Source of the DNA: Clostridia bacterium
GTDB taxonomy: Bacteria > Bacillota > Clostridia > Christensenellales > Aristaeellaceae
DNA length: 42,493 bases
Assembly: GCA_017397765.1 (NCBI GenBank)
Contig: JAFQIB010000024.1
Coordinates: 1 to 42,493 of the forward strand
Direction of reading: 5' to 3'
Made by a program: the position numbers and the translations under genes. Of this stretch, positions 23,901 through 32,460 are shown piece by piece. The notes under the pieces are model-generated. The model made no database searches, was not told where the DNA came from, and worked only from the letters and a program-made list of their open reading frames with translations. Position 1 is the stretch's first letter. Each line of letters opens with the position of its first letter.

Positions 23901-26900
23901 AGCGGCGTGAAGCACTGGAATGACGCCGACAATCAGGACGGCAAGCGCCCCGAGTCCATCACCGTGTACCTGAACAAAACGGTCGGCGGCGTGACGACCA
24001 GCCATGTGGCCTCCAAGGTCGTGACCCCCGACGCTCAGGGCAATTGGAGCTGGAGCTTCATCAACCTGGATGAATATGAGCACGGCGAGCTGATCGAGTA
24101 TACCATCGAAGAGCTGAAGGTGCCGGAATACACTGCGGTGGTGGATCAGTATGACCTGATCAACACCCATGTGCCGGAGACGGTGGAGCTTTCCGGCCTG
24201 AAGGTGTGGGCGGACAACGACGATCAGGACGGCATCCGCCCCGCTTCTGTGACCATCCGCCTGATGAAGACGGTGGCTGGCAAGACCACGGAGGACCGCT
24301 TCGCCGTGGTGACGGCTGCCAACAGCTGGAAGTGGCATTTTGTTGATCTGCCCAAATATGAGAACGGCCAGCTGATTACCTATACCATCACCGAGGATGC
24401 GGTGCCTGGCTACACCGCCGAAATCACCGGCGCGGACGGCCGCTACACCGTGACCAACACCCACAAGCCGGAGACCGTGGAGATTTCCGGCGCGAAAACC
24501 TGGAATGACGCGGACGATCAGGACGGCGTGCGCCCGGAGAGCATCACCATCCGCCTCCTGCAGGACGGCGCGGAGTACGCCGTCCGGACGGTGACGGAAA
24601 AGGACGGCTGGCAGTGGACCTTTGCCGAGCTGCCCCGGTTTACTGCGGGCAAGGAGCATGTCTATACCATCACCGAGGATGCGGTGGCGGCCTATACCAC
24701 CACCGTCTCCGGCAGCAATGTCATCAATGACCATATCACGGAAACCGTGGAGGTCAGCGGCCACAAGGTCTGGCAGGATGACGGAAACCGCGACGGCAAG
24801 CGCCCTGTCAGCATCACCATCACGCTGCTGGCCAACGGCAAACCGGTGGACAGCAAAACGGTCACGGCGGCCAACGGCTGGATGTGGACCTTCACCGATC
24901 TGCCCAGGTTTGAGAAGGGCGAGGAAATCGTCTATACCATCACCGAGACCCCTGTGACCGGCTATACGGCCGAGATTGAGGGGTACATCGTCACCAACAC
25001 CTACACCCCCGAAATAACGGCGGTTTCCGGCAGGAAGATCTGGAACGACGCAGACAATCAGGACGGCGTGCGCCCCGACAGTGTGGTGATCGAGCTGCTG
25101 GCGGACGGCAAGCCCACCGGCCAGACGGCGACGGTCAATGCGGTGTCCGACTGGGCGTATGCCTTCAACAGGCTGCCTAAATTCCGCGACGGCGGCACGG
25201 CCATCGTGTACACTGTCCGGGAACAGGCTGTGCCGGCAGGCTATGCTGCCAGCGTGAACGGCTATGACGTGACCAACACCTATCAGCCCAGGACGGTGGA
25301 CGTGCTGGGCCTGAAGGTCTGGGATGACAGCAACGATCAGGACGGCAAGCGGCCCGACCGCCTGACGGTGTACCTGACCAAAAACGGCGAGCGCACCGGC
25401 GATACCCGCACCACCACCGCAGACCGCAACTGGTACTGGCTCTTCCAGGAGCTGCCCGTGTATGAAAACGGGAAGGCGATCGTCTGGGGCTTCGAGGAGG
25501 AAGCTGTGCCCGGCTACACCGGCCCGGTGACCGAGCAAATGACGGCCCTGCCCGAGGGCTACGGCGATATCGGCTATCAGCTGACCAATGCCTACGAGCC
25601 CGAACTGGTGGAGATCAGCGGCAGCAAGACCTGGGATGATGCGGACAATCAGGACGGCAAGCGCCCCGAATCCATCACCGTCACCCTGCGCAAGACGGTG
25701 ACCGGTGCAGACGGCAAGGTCATCAGCGCAGATGTGGAAACAAAGACGGTGACCGAAGCGGACGGCTGGGCCTGGCGCTTTGGCAAGCTGCCCAAATACG
25801 AGGGCGGCCGCGAGATCATCTATACCGTCGTAGAGGCCCCGGTGGCGCTGTATACCACCGTGACCAGCGGCTATGACGTCATCAACACCTATTCGCCCGA
25901 GGAAACGGCGATCAGCGGCGAGAAGCACTGGCATGACCATGAGGATCAGGACGGTCTGCGTCCCGATGCCATCGAGGTCAGGCTGTACAAGACGGTGAAC
26001 GGCCAGAAGGCACTGGTGGAAACCAAAACGGTGACCGCTGCCGACGGCTGGGCCTGGCGCTTCACCGGCCTGGATGTGTATGAGGACGGTGAACTGATCG
26101 CCTATGCCATTGAGGAAGCGCCGGTGCCGGGCTATGAGACGGTGGTGGATCAGTATGACCTGATCAACGTTCACGAGCCCGAAACGGTTGAGGTGGCCGG
26201 CGTCAAGACCTGGGAGGACAATAACAACCAGGACGGCAAGCGTCCGGCCAGCATCACGGTGAACCTGCTGAAGTCCGTTGACGGCGGCGAATTCACGGTG
26301 GATCGCTCCAGCCAGGTGACTGCCGCCAACAGCTGGAAGTGGCACTTTGTCAACCTGCCCAAGTACGAGGGCGGCAAGCTGATCACCTACAAGGTGGAGG
26401 AGGTCGTCCCGGCAGGCTACACGGCGGTGTACACCGAGAACGGCATCACCAATACCTATGAGCCGGAGACCACCTCCGTCAGCGGCGTCAAGACCTGGCA
26501 TGACAATAACAACCAGGACGGCAAGCGCCCCGACGCCATCACGGTCAGGCTGCTGAAGAACGGGGTGGATACCGGCAAAACGGCGACCGCCTCTGAGACC
26601 AACGGCTGGAAGTACACTTTCGCTGATCTGGCCAGATACGAAAACGGCAAGGAAATCACCTACACCGTCGAGGAAGTGGTTCCCGAGGGCTACACCGTTG
26701 CCTACAGCGGCAACGACATCACCAATACCTACGCGCCCGAAAAGACCTCCGTCACCGGCCTGAAGACCTGGGCGGACAATGATGACCAGGACGGCCTGCG
26801 TCCGGACAGCATCACCGTGAAGCTGCTGAAGAACGGCGCGGATACCGGCAAGACCGCGGAAGCCACGGCGGCTTCCGGCTGGCGGTATACCTTTGCCGAG

Positions 26901-28853
26901 CTGGATAAGTATGAGGGCGGTCAGGAGATCGTTTACACCGTGGAGGAGATCGTGCCTGCGGGCTATACTGCCTCCTACAGCGGCACCGACATTACCAATA
27001 CCCATGTGCCCGGCGAGACGGAAGTCTCCGGCGGGAAGACCTGGAAGGACAACAACGACCAGGACGGCAAGCGGCCCGACAGCATCACCATCCATCTGCT
27101 GAAGAACGGCGTCAGGCTGGATTCCGTGACCGTAACGGCGCAGGAGGACTGGAAGTGGACCTTTGCCGGACTGCCCACCCATGAAAACGGCAAGGAGATC
27201 GTCTATACCATTGCCGAGGACGCAGTGCCCGGCTACAGCACGGCTGTGGACGGCTACAATGTGACCAACACCATGACGGAATACGCCACTCTGGCGGTCT
27301 ACGGCACCAAGCATTGGCAGGACGGCAACAACGCCGACGGCATCCGCCCTGCGGCGGAGGTGGGCATCACGGTCAGCCTGCTGGCAGACGGCCAGGCGGT
27401 CAAGACCATCGAGGTCTTCCCGGATGAAGCCGGCAGCTGGACCTTCGATTTCGGCGACCTGCCCCGCTACCGTGACGGCGGCGAGGAGATCGTCTACACG
27501 GTGACCGAGGGCAAGCTGGTGAACGGCTATGAGCCCCAGGTAGCCATGATGAGCCTGGAGGACGAGCTTCAGATCAGCCTGACCAACACCTACGAGTACA
27601 AGACCGTTGACATCGCAGGCGAAAAGGTCTGGGATGACAACAACAACAATGACCGCCTGCGCCCCAATGCAGTGACCATCAATCTGCTGGCGGACGGCGT
27701 GGAGGTGCTGGAGCAGCAGGTGACGGCGGCCAACCGCTGGCGCTTCGCCTTCACCGATCTGCCCATGAACCGCTATGACTGGGCTCAGGGCAAGTCTGTG
27801 GAAATTGTCTACACCATCACCGAGGACCCGGTCCGCGGATATGACGCGCCGGTCATCACCGGCTCCGGCACCCAGGTTGTGGTGACCAATGCCCGCAAGG
27901 ATGAAACCGTTGAGGTGGCGGGCGAAAAGACCTGGGTGGACGACAACGACAAATACGGCCTGCGGCCCGACAGCATCACCATCCGCCTGTATGCCGACGG
28001 CGTGGAGCTGACCGACAGGGCACTGAAGGTGACCGGGGCTGACGGCTGGAAGTGGCGCTTCACGGAGCTGCCCAAGTTCCGCAACGGCCGCCTCATCTCC
28101 TACACCATCTCCGAGGACAAGGTGCCCGAATACGGCACGCTGGTCAAGGGGTACGATGTGGAGAACACCCTGGGCACCACTTCCTTCAGCGTGACCAAGG
28201 TCTGGGAGGGCAAAAACGGCGGCGCGGTCAACCTGACGCTCTATGCCGACGGCAGCGTGATGAGCCCCCAGCCTGCCCCTGTTCGCGAGGGCGATGTGTA
28301 CACCTGGAAGGATCTGCCCCTGTACAATGCCAAGGGCGAGCTTGCGCTGTACTCGGTCAGGGAGCAGTCCATGACGGGCTATCAGACCAGCTATCGGAAT
28401 CCCATGCCCTACGCGGAGGTGACCGATCAGGCCTACAACGGCGGTCAGATCATCAACAGCGAGCTGGTTTCCCTGATGGTGCAGAAGGTATGGAAGGGCC
28501 TGCCTGAGGGACAGGAGAAGCCGGAGATCGAGCTGACCCTGTACTGCAACGGCGAGGCCACGGAGATCCCGCAGCCCAAGCCGGACAGCGACGGCTGGTA
28601 TCACTACACCGGTCTGCCTGCCGTAGTGAATGGCAAAACTGCCGTTTACACGGTGAAGGAAGCGCTGGTGGACGGCTTCATAACCACCTACGCTGCGGCG
28701 GACGGCTCCGCAGCGGATGCGGCGCCCAATGGCGGCAGCATCGTCAATACCTGGATTCCTGAAACCGGCGATTCTGCCCAGCTTGCCCTGTGGGCGGCGC
28801 TGGCGCTGATCTCCGCCTGCGGTGTGCTGATGATTCGCCGCCGCAGCGCATAA
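20940..28853 (+). CDS. Giant sortase-anchored surface protein: choice-of-anchor A domain plus 24 Cna-B repeats
   Basis: 2637 residues, exported and predicted to be covalently attached to the cell wall as a stalked adhesin. Order: signal peptide (1 to about 27), choice-of-anchor A type domain (about 36-318), then 24 Cna-B domains of about 85-105 residues to about 2604, then IPETG (2606-2610), a hydrophobic helix and RRRSA as the sorting signal. By my reading every Cna-B unit keeps the isopeptide triad: Lys in G-x-K-x-W, Glu in YT-x-x-E and Asn in NTY/NTH/NAY. This predicts up to 24 internal Lys-Asn cross-links and a stiff rod. Domains 3-9 and 10-16 pair at a seven-domain offset, showing segmental duplication. 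The last two domains are short and diverged. No sortase lies in the window. ATG has AAGGAGG 9-10 nt upstream; monocistronic. Confidence 0.93.
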   Translation: MKRIAAMLLAFAMVFGLVGTAAPADAAERHPSEYVYTDYGRGYHLVSFLNGYNVIAFGNAHSELHMMGAMLVQGSYTGAELNSGFADGDHLPPSFVKGLINAPQSVYNSRNHNDVAPLYVGAANTVTTWEENGRTKYSVNGVRTGNDSTTPVYVNDAFFNFREAYEVIKADQAAMYSRATVVTPVDEVITVHVGDNVLIESLDGVKRINIIGDLNATMNTTINVGESGEVTVPRELINGAQPQVLEQNEAGTAIVFNFPYADAVVLPTQNWIGHVIAPDADVSQASGNFNGTIICDDLYTAAEGHIYSYNTQDTSWDTVFSLEKVWHDHSDADGLRPDAIRVQLLADGEAVETVTLRAADGWYYVWPTLPERNEQGDVIRYSVKELDVPQGYTAEYDADAQRLINTHEHETVDIRGTKTWVGDEAVGSEYRPATLTVHLHADGEHIAAQTITVTADNIQYYEFNDLPRNKGGKPIVYTIHEDPVPHYLGTTNGYDLTNTYNVESVSLSGVKTWNDDMDRDGLRPTAITVELLANGQVTQEQVVTAASGWTYSFSNLPKVDTNDREITYTVREKNVPQGYRATVNGTDIVNDHTIETVDLSGKKIWEDDNDNDGKRPASISVVLLANQQPVKRVEVTEQDGWAWSFTDLPKNEGGREIKYTVRETVTDEDGNELPWTKDYVSTNAGMDIINTHENETVDVAGAKTWNDDDNNDGMRPESITIRLLQDGKQLDAVTVTEKDGWAWAFTDLPRYTGGKEHVYTIAEDAVPGYTAAVDGYDVTNTHESETIDLLGLKVWDDADDQDGKRPARLTVYLLADGERTGDSRTTTADRNWYWIFEELPRYAEGREIVYTFEEEAVPGYTGPVTAQMSTLPQGYGDIGYQLTNAYKPEEVEISGQKTWNDENDQDGKRPDSITIRLWKTVGDQHKEVASKAVTEKDGWQWNFGKLPKYEGGKLITYTITEDAVAGYSTIITGYDVENAYTPGKVSISGVKHWNDADNQDGKRPESITVYLNKTVGGVTTSHVASKVVTPDAQGNWSWSFINLDEYEHGELIEYTIEELKVPEYTAVVDQYDLINTHVPETVELSGLKVWADNDDQDGIRPASVTIRLMKTVAGKTTEDRFAVVTAANSWKWHFVDLPKYENGQLITYTITEDAVPGYTAEITGADGRYTVTNTHKPETVEISGAKTWNDADDQDGVRPESITIRLLQDGAEYAVRTVTEKDGWQWTFAELPRFTAGKEHVYTITEDAVAAYTTTVSGSNVINDHITETVEVSGHKVWQDDGNRDGKRPVSITITLLANGKPVDSKTVTAANGWMWTFTDLPRFEKGEEIVYTITETPVTGYTAEIEGYIVTNTYTPEITAVSGRKIWNDADNQDGVRPDSVVIELLADGKPTGQTATVNAVSDWAYAFNRLPKFRDGGTAIVYTVREQAVPAGYAASVNGYDVTNTYQPRTVDVLGLKVWDDSNDQDGKRPDRLTVYLTKNGERTGDTRTTTADRNWYWLFQELPVYENGKAIVWGFEEEAVPGYTGPVTEQMTALPEGYGDIGYQLTNAYEPELVEISGSKTWDDADNQDGKRPESITVTLRKTVTGADGKVISADVETKTVTEADGWAWRFGKLPKYEGGREIIYTVVEAPVALYTTVTSGYDVINTYSPEETAISGEKHWHDHEDQDGLRPDAIEVRLYKTVNGQKALVETKTVTAADGWAWRFTGLDVYEDGELIAYAIEEAPVPGYETVVDQYDLINVHEPETVEVAGVKTWEDNNNQDGKRPASITVNLLKSVDGGEFTVDRSSQVTAANSWKWHFVNLPKYEGGKLITYKVEEVVPAGYTAVYTENGITNTYEPETTSVSGVKTWHDNNNQDGKRPDAITVRLLKNGVDTGKTATASETNGWKYTFADLARYENGKEITYTVEEVVPEGYTVAYSGNDITNTYAPEKTSVTGLKTWADNDDQDGLRPDSITVKLLKNGADTGKTAEATAASGWRYTFAELDKYEGGQEIVYTVEEIVPAGYTASYSGTDITNTHVPGETEVSGGKTWKDNNDQDGKRPDSITIHLLKNGVRLDSVTVTAQEDWKWTFAGLPTHENGKEIVYTIAEDAVPGYSTAVDGYNVTNTMTEYATLAVYGTKHWQDGNNADGIRPAAEVGITVSLLADGQAVKTIEVFPDEAGSWTFDFGDLPRYRDGGEEIVYTVTEGKLVNGYEPQVAMMSLEDELQISLTNTYEYKTVDIAGEKVWDDNNNNDRLRPNAVTINLLADGVEVLEQQVTAANRWRFAFTDLPMNRYDWAQGKSVEIVYTITEDPVRGYDAPVITGSGTQVVVTNARKDETVEVAGEKTWVDDNDKYGLRPDSITIRLYADGVELTDRALKVTGADGWKWRFTELPKFRNGRLISYTISEDKVPEYGTLVKGYDVENTLGTTSFSVTKVWEGKNGGAVNLTLYADGSVMSPQPAPVREGDVYTWKDLPLYNAKGELALYSVREQSMTGYQTSYRNPMPYAEVTDQAYNGGQIINSELVSLMVQKVWKGLPEGQEKPEIELTLYCNGEATEIPQPKPDSDGWYHYTGLPAVVNGKTAVYTVKEALVDGFITTYAAADGSAADAAPNGGSIVNTWIPETGDSAQLALWAALALISACGVLMIRRRSA
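23310..26460 (+). repeat. Segmental duplication inside the Cna-B gene
   Basis: Cna-B domains 6-9 (from 23310) recur as domains 13-16 (from 25308) at an exact offset of 1998 bp (666 codons). Domain 6 and 13 share LTVYL, GERTGD, RTTTADRNWYW and GYGDIGYQLTNAY. Domains 8 and 15 share VVDQYDLIN. Domains 9 and 16 share TAANSWKWHFV. The pairs are clearly diverged at DNA level, so this is old. Confidence 0.75.
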
Positions 28854-28865
28854 CCCCGGTTTCCC

Positions 28866-28895
28866 ATCGCCCCGGATATTCCGGGGCGATTTTTG
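28866..28895 (+). terminator. Intrinsic terminator after the Cna-B gene
   Basis: ATCGCCCCGG (28866-28875) pairs with CCGGGGCGAT (28881-28890), followed by TTTT. It begins 13 nt after the stop codon. Confidence 0.92.
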
Positions 28896-29040
28896 CTGCT
28901 GCAAAGCCTTTCTCCGGAGGGCGGGCGGTACGGCCAAGCGGTACCGGAAGCGGCGGGAAGCGGCGCAGACAATGCCCGGCCGCCGCTGATCTGACAGGCA
29001 GCCCGGCTCCTCTGCTGCGCAGATGCAGGCACAGAAACAA

Positions 29041-29317
29041 ACGAGCATCCGGCGTGTTGACCGGATGCTCGTCAGCGTATCGACAAAGTGCTATAGGCAC
29101 TTTGTCGAGGTTTTGCACTCACTCACTGGTCGAACGACAAGTCGTTCTCCCGGCCGTTCGTTCGTGTAAGGAAGCTTTTCCTAACGGAAAAGCGCGAAAA
29201 TCGCCGCGCATGTCGCCGATTTCCGATCTATAGTCAGAGGGCTTGCGAGCCCTCCGACACCTCCCGGGGTTTGTTGATGGTCTGAAGCGAGCATCCGGTA
29301 TTTCACCGGATGCTCGT
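29041..29317 (-). repeat. Composite hairpin repeat, copy B (inverted)
   Basis: Same modules as copy A but in minus orientation. Terminal hairpins CGAGCATCCGG/CCGGATGCTCG lie at 29042-29071 and 29288-29316. The stem TCGACAAAGTGC/GCACTTTGTCGA is at 29080-29108, where the fifth pair is C-G instead of the A-T of copy A. The TTCCTTACACG box and its preceding hairpin (GCTTTTCC/GGAAAAGC) fall within 29160-29193. The GTCGGAGGGC/GCCCTCTGAC stem is at about 29233-29258. Flanking sequence is unrelated to that of copy A. With the rest of 28896-29488 it forms a gene-free stretch. Confidence 0.85.
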
Positions 29318-29401
29318 CTTTTCTCATCGCAGGACACATCATTCCTTCAGAATCCCCCCACCAGCCGGAGCGCCTTTGCCGGTGTACGCTGCAAGGAACA
29401 C

Positions 29402-29420
29402 AGGGCCCGATCGGGGCCCT
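29402..29420 (-). terminator. Possible terminator of the HAD gene
   Basis: AGGGCCC (29402-29408) pairs with GGGCCCT (29414-29420) over GATCG. It is about 70 nt beyond the minus-strand HAD stop and lacks a T-run, so the role is uncertain. Confidence 0.35.
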
Positions 29421-29488
29421 TCAGCATGGCGTGCCGGCAAGCTTCATCAATTTACCAGGCCGCAGGGGGGGAAAGCTTTCCCGCCGTC

Positions 29489-30121
29489 TCAGCACCCCAG
29501 CACTTCCACCGCCGCCAACAGGTTCGGCAGCACCGTCGCGTTCTCCGCCGTATCCAGCACGGCGCGCTCCTGGTGGCCGCCCTCGATCAGGAAGCAGCGG
29601 CAGCCGATGGCCGCGGCAGTCTCCGCGTCATGAGTGGTGTCGCCGAGGAATACGCAGTCCTCAGCCTTCTCACCCGTGCGGGCCAGATAGTCCACCGCCA
29701 GATGCACCTTGCTCACCGCCAGCTGGTTGTTCAGCCCCAGCACCTCGTCGAACATGCCGCGCAGCTCCGGGAAGTGCTCCACCTGGGCCCGCAGCTGATC
29801 CACCTGGGAGGCGGAGATGATCACCTGCTTGTGGCCGGCCGCCTTGAAGCGTCGCACCGCCTCCGCCGCGCCCTCCGTCAGCGGGACGCAGCCGAAGCCG
29901 GCCACATAGGCCTTGTTCCACACCTTGGCGATCTTCGGGAAGTCCTCCGCCGTCACGCCCAGGTCATAGTAGTATTCATGCACCGGGTGGCGGAACTTCG
30001 CCCGGTACTCCGCCTCGGAGGTATGCCGGTAGCCGAACTGCTCCAGCGTCTGATTATTCATATTGACCACATGGGGCACATCCGCCACCAGCGTACCGTT
30101 CCAGTCCCAGAGTATCGTCAT
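29489..30121 (-). CDS. HAD-family phosphatase (phosphoglycolate phosphatase-like)
   Basis: 210-residue cytosolic HAD hydrolase that probably dephosphorylates a small metabolite. Motif I reads DWNGT (D6-W7-N8), where the general-acid Asp of DxD is Asn; this variant is found in a recognised HAD subgroup beginning with WDWNGTL. Motif II is IISAS, motif III the Lys of VSKVHLA, and motif IV GDTTHDAE. The alpha-helical cap lies between motifs I and II. ATG 30121 has AAGGAG 7 nt upstream; the longer frame to 30211 would run through the promoter. It stands alone, divergent from the helicase gene. The substrate is not predictable. Confidence 0.85.
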   Translation of the reverse strand: MTILWDWNGTLVADVPHVVNMNNQTLEQFGYRHTSEAEYRAKFRHPVHEYYYDLGVTAEDFPKIAKVWNKAYVAGFGCVPLTEGAAEAVRRFKAAGHKQVIISASQVDQLRAQVEHFPELRGMFDEVLGLNNQLAVSKVHLAVDYLARTGEKAEDCVFLGDTTHDAETAAAIGCRCFLIEGGHQERAVLDTAENATVLPNLLAAVEVLGC

Positions 30122-30158
30122 GCGTCTGCTCCTTCTTGCATAGGATAGAGATGAGTCT

Positions 30159-30187
30159 ATGATAAAGGCCGGCACGGCGCTTGTCAA
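30159..30187 (-). promoter_or_regulatory. Promoter of the HAD gene
   Basis: Minus strand: -35 TTGACA (30182-30187), 17-bp spacer, -10 TATCAT (30159-30164). It supports the start at 30121. Confidence 0.82.
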
Positions 30188-30241
30188 GCCGGCTTCGGTG
30201 GAATCGGTCATTTCGCTGCCGGGATCAGCCTGGTTCTACCC

Positions 30242-30270
30242 TTGCTCTTCCCAAAAGAATGTGCTATAAT
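30242..30270 (+). promoter_or_regulatory. Promoter of the DEAD-box helicase gene
   Basis: -35 TTGCTC (30242-30247), 17-bp spacer, -10 TATAAT (30265-30270). The transcript would start near 30277, leaving a short leader. Confidence 0.75.
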
Positions 30271-30323
30271 GCAAAATGGTGTGTTATGCGCCTATACTAT
30301 GAAACGGAATGGAAACCGCAATC

Positions 30324-31949
30324 ATGAGCTTTGATTCTCTGGGCCTGATGCCCATCATCCTCAAAAATGTCCGCAACGCGGGCTACGAAACGCCCACGCC
30401 CATCCAGCGGGCGACCATCCCGCTGGTGATGGCGGGCAAGGACGTGCTGGGCTGCGCACAGACCGGCACCGGCAAGACGGCCGCATTCGCCCTGCCGATG
30501 ATCCAGCAGATGGCGAGGAAGCCCGTCCGCCCCGGCCAGCCCCGCGTGATCCGCCAGCTGATCCTCACCCCCACCCGCGAGCTGGCGCTGCAGATTTATG
30601 AAAACTTTGTCATCTACGGCAAGACGCTGCCGGTGTATCCCTGCGTGATCTTCGGCGGCGTGGGCCAGCAAGGCCAGATCGACGCCCTGCACCGGGGCGC
30701 GGATACGGTCATCGCCTGCCCCGGCCGCCTGTGGGATCTGATGAACCAGGGCTACGTCCGGCTGGACCGGGTGGAGACCTTCGTGCTGGACGAGGCGGAC
30801 CGCATGCTCGATATGGGCTTTATCCACGACGTGCGCCGCATCGCCGCCAAGCTGCCCGCAAAGCATCAGACGCTGCTCTTCTCCGCCACCATGCCCGCCG
30901 AGGTGGAAAAGCTGGCCATGGATCTCCTCCATGACCCGGAATCCGTCAAGGTGGACCCCGTGTCCTCCACGGTCAAGAAGATCGACCAGTGCCTGTATTA
31001 TGTGGACAAGGCCAACAAGAAGCACCTGCTGGCCAAGCTCCTGCGCGACCCGGATGTGGAGAACGCGCTGGTCTTCAGCCGCACCAAGCACGGCGCAGAC
31101 CGCATCGTCCGCGAGCTGAAGAAGGAGGGCATCGAGAGCGTTGCCATCCACGGCGACAAGAGTCAGGGGCAGCGCCAAAACGCCCTGGCGAAGTTCAAGT
31201 CCGGCGAGAGCAAGGTGCTCATCGCCACCGACATCGCTGCCCGCGGCATTGACATTGCCGGTCTGAGCCACGTCTTCAACTACGATCTGCCCATGGAGCC
31301 GGAGGCCTATGTGCACCGCATCGGCCGCACAGGCCGCGCAGGCCGGGACGGCAAGGCCATCTCCTTCTGCTGCATTGATGAGATGAAGCAGCTGGATCAG
31401 GTGGAGAAGCTGATCGGCAAGCGCCTGCCCACCCGGGAGAGCGAGTGGCCCATGCTCGTCACCACCCCCACCGACCCCAAGGAAAAGGAAGCCGCCCGAC
31501 AGCTGGCCAAGGCCGCCCGCATGGCCCGCCTGGGCCGCACGGCAGAGATGCCGAAAAAGCTGAACGCCGCCGGACAGCCTGTGGCTGAGCGCAAGGGCAA
31601 GAAAGCTGCCGCGCCGGCTACCAAGGCGACCGTCAAGCCGGAGAAAGCTGTTGTCCGGCAGGAAAAGCCTGCCGTCAAGACAGAAAAGCCGCTCCCGAAG
31701 GCAGCTGTGCAGGAGTTCAAGCCGCGTTTTGGCCCGGCCCGCACCGCTGCCGCCGTCCCCGGACGCCCCGCCCTGCCCAAGGACGGACAGGCCATAGTGA
31801 TTGGCAGGGGCGGCAAGGTGCAGAGCGTTTCCGCCGTCCCGAAGCCCGCGCAGCCCAAGCAAGCCGCCAAGGCTTCCCCCCGGCAGCCGCTGGGCAAGCC
31901 GGTGCAGCGGGTGAACCGCGGCCGCGGCAGGAACGGCGAACACAGCTGA
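30324..31949 (+). CDS. DEAD-box ATP-dependent RNA helicase
   Basis: RhlE/CsdA-like RNA helicase involved in RNA unwinding, ribosome assembly or RNA decay. Motifs from the ATG at 30324: Q motif F3 and PTPIQ (24-28), motif I AQTGTGKT (45-52), PTRELA (Ia), motif II DEAD (156-159), motif III SAT (187-189), then in the second RecA domain ATDIAARGID and HRIGRTGRAGR. From about residue 395 a 145-residue basic Lys/Pro/Ala-rich tail follows (many KPEK and KTEK units, ending RGRGRNGEHS), a typical disordered RNA-binding extension. The start is uncertain: ATG 30309 in the same frame adds five residues, but MSFDSLGL at 30324 matches family N-termini. Neither has a strong ribosome site. Monocistronic, with a terminator at 32038. 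Confidence 0.94.
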   Translation: MSFDSLGLMPIILKNVRNAGYETPTPIQRATIPLVMAGKDVLGCAQTGTGKTAAFALPMIQQMARKPVRPGQPRVIRQLILTPTRELALQIYENFVIYGKTLPVYPCVIFGGVGQQGQIDALHRGADTVIACPGRLWDLMNQGYVRLDRVETFVLDEADRMLDMGFIHDVRRIAAKLPAKHQTLLFSATMPAEVEKLAMDLLHDPESVKVDPVSSTVKKIDQCLYYVDKANKKHLLAKLLRDPDVENALVFSRTKHGADRIVRELKKEGIESVAIHGDKSQGQRQNALAKFKSGESKVLIATDIAARGIDIAGLSHVFNYDLPMEPEAYVHRIGRTGRAGRDGKAISFCCIDEMKQLDQVEKLIGKRLPTRESEWPMLVTTPTDPKEKEAARQLAKAARMARLGRTAEMPKKLNAAGQPVAERKGKKAAAPATKATVKPEKAVVRQEKPAVKTEKPLPKAAVQEFKPRFGPARTAAAVPGRPALPKDGQAIVIGRGGKVQSVSAVPKPAQPKQAAKASPRQPLGKPVQRVNRGRGRNGEHS

Positions 31950-32037
31950 TTGTACCCCGCAATCGGACAAAGCTGCAAACCATGATGGACAGCGGCATTT
32001 TCACGGAAGTTCGTCTTCGGATACCGGAATCCTCAGC

Positions 32038-32077
32038 AAACAGCAGGCTATGACACAGCGCATGGCCTGCTGTTTTT
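32038..32077 (+). terminator. Intrinsic terminator after the helicase gene
   Basis: AAACAGCAGGC (32038-32048) pairs with GCCTGCTGTTT (32065-32075) over a 16-nt loop, ending in a T-run. Confidence 0.88.
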
Positions 32078-32129
32078 GATTGGCTGACATGGGATCAGGA
32101 GGACAAACTGGAATTGGCAGTGCCAAAGA

Positions 32130-32170
32130 CTCTCCCTCCGGGAGAGCTCCCGCGTCAGCGGGTGAGAGGG
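32130..32170. repeat. REP-like element (short form)
   Basis: Two hairpins: CTCTCCC/GGGAGAG (32130-32146) and CCCGC-GTCA-GCGGG (32149-32162), ending TGAGAGGG and a T-run. The arrangement matches the elements at 18480-18532 and 32525-32573, but the second stem has a different sequence. Confidence 0.65.
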
Positions 32171-32347
32171 CTTTTTTCTGTCGCATGATTACACAATTGC
32201 TTTTTCTTCAGCGACAAGACCGTTCCGCAGCTCGGTAGCCACTTTCGCGCGTCGAAGGGTCATCGACCCGCGCGCACAAAGCCGCCGGGGTGAAGCAAAA
32301 GCAGCCCCCCCCCGGACCCCCTCCATTCTCCTGAGTGGGCATAGTAG
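32171..32347. other. Gene-free, GC-rich stretch
   Basis: No ORF with a ribosome site. It contains a small palindrome around 32252-32276 (CGCGCG...TCGAAGGGTCATCGACCCG...CGCGCG) and a run of nine C near 32310. The whole interval 31950-32773 holds only repeats and terminators. Confidence 0.5.
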
Positions 32348-32460
32348 CGGCTGCATCCGAGGCGGCTCAATTGCAGAGGGGTTCTTTGAATTTCCGCCAA
32401 AGCGGAAGAACCCCTCTGCAAAATCGCCGCATCGTTCCTTTTGAGGTCTCGCTGCAGCCG
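32348..32460. repeat. Nested palindrome with a 16-bp perfect inner stem
   Basis: The inner arms TTGCAGAGGGGTTCTT (32371-32386) and AAGAACCCCTCTGCAA (32406-32421) are perfectly complementary around a 19-nt loop. Further out, GCGGC (about 32362) faces GCCGC (32426-32430), and CGGCTGCA (about 32349) faces TGCAGCCG (about 32453). The structure resembles a non-autonomous hairpin element or a processed small RNA. No T-run follows. Confidence 0.65.

Noticed and set aside
22000-28000. CRISPR-like or tandem DNA repeats
   Set aside because: The periodicity comes from protein domains of about 90 codons that vary in length and sequence; there are no identical short repeats with spacers.
20802-29048. A 2748-codon open frame on the minus strand across the whole Cna-B gene
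   Set aside because: It mirrors the biased codon use of the real plus-strand gene, lacks a ribosome site and gives a low-complexity His/Gly/Val-rich product. The plus frame has a signal peptide, domains, promoter and terminator.
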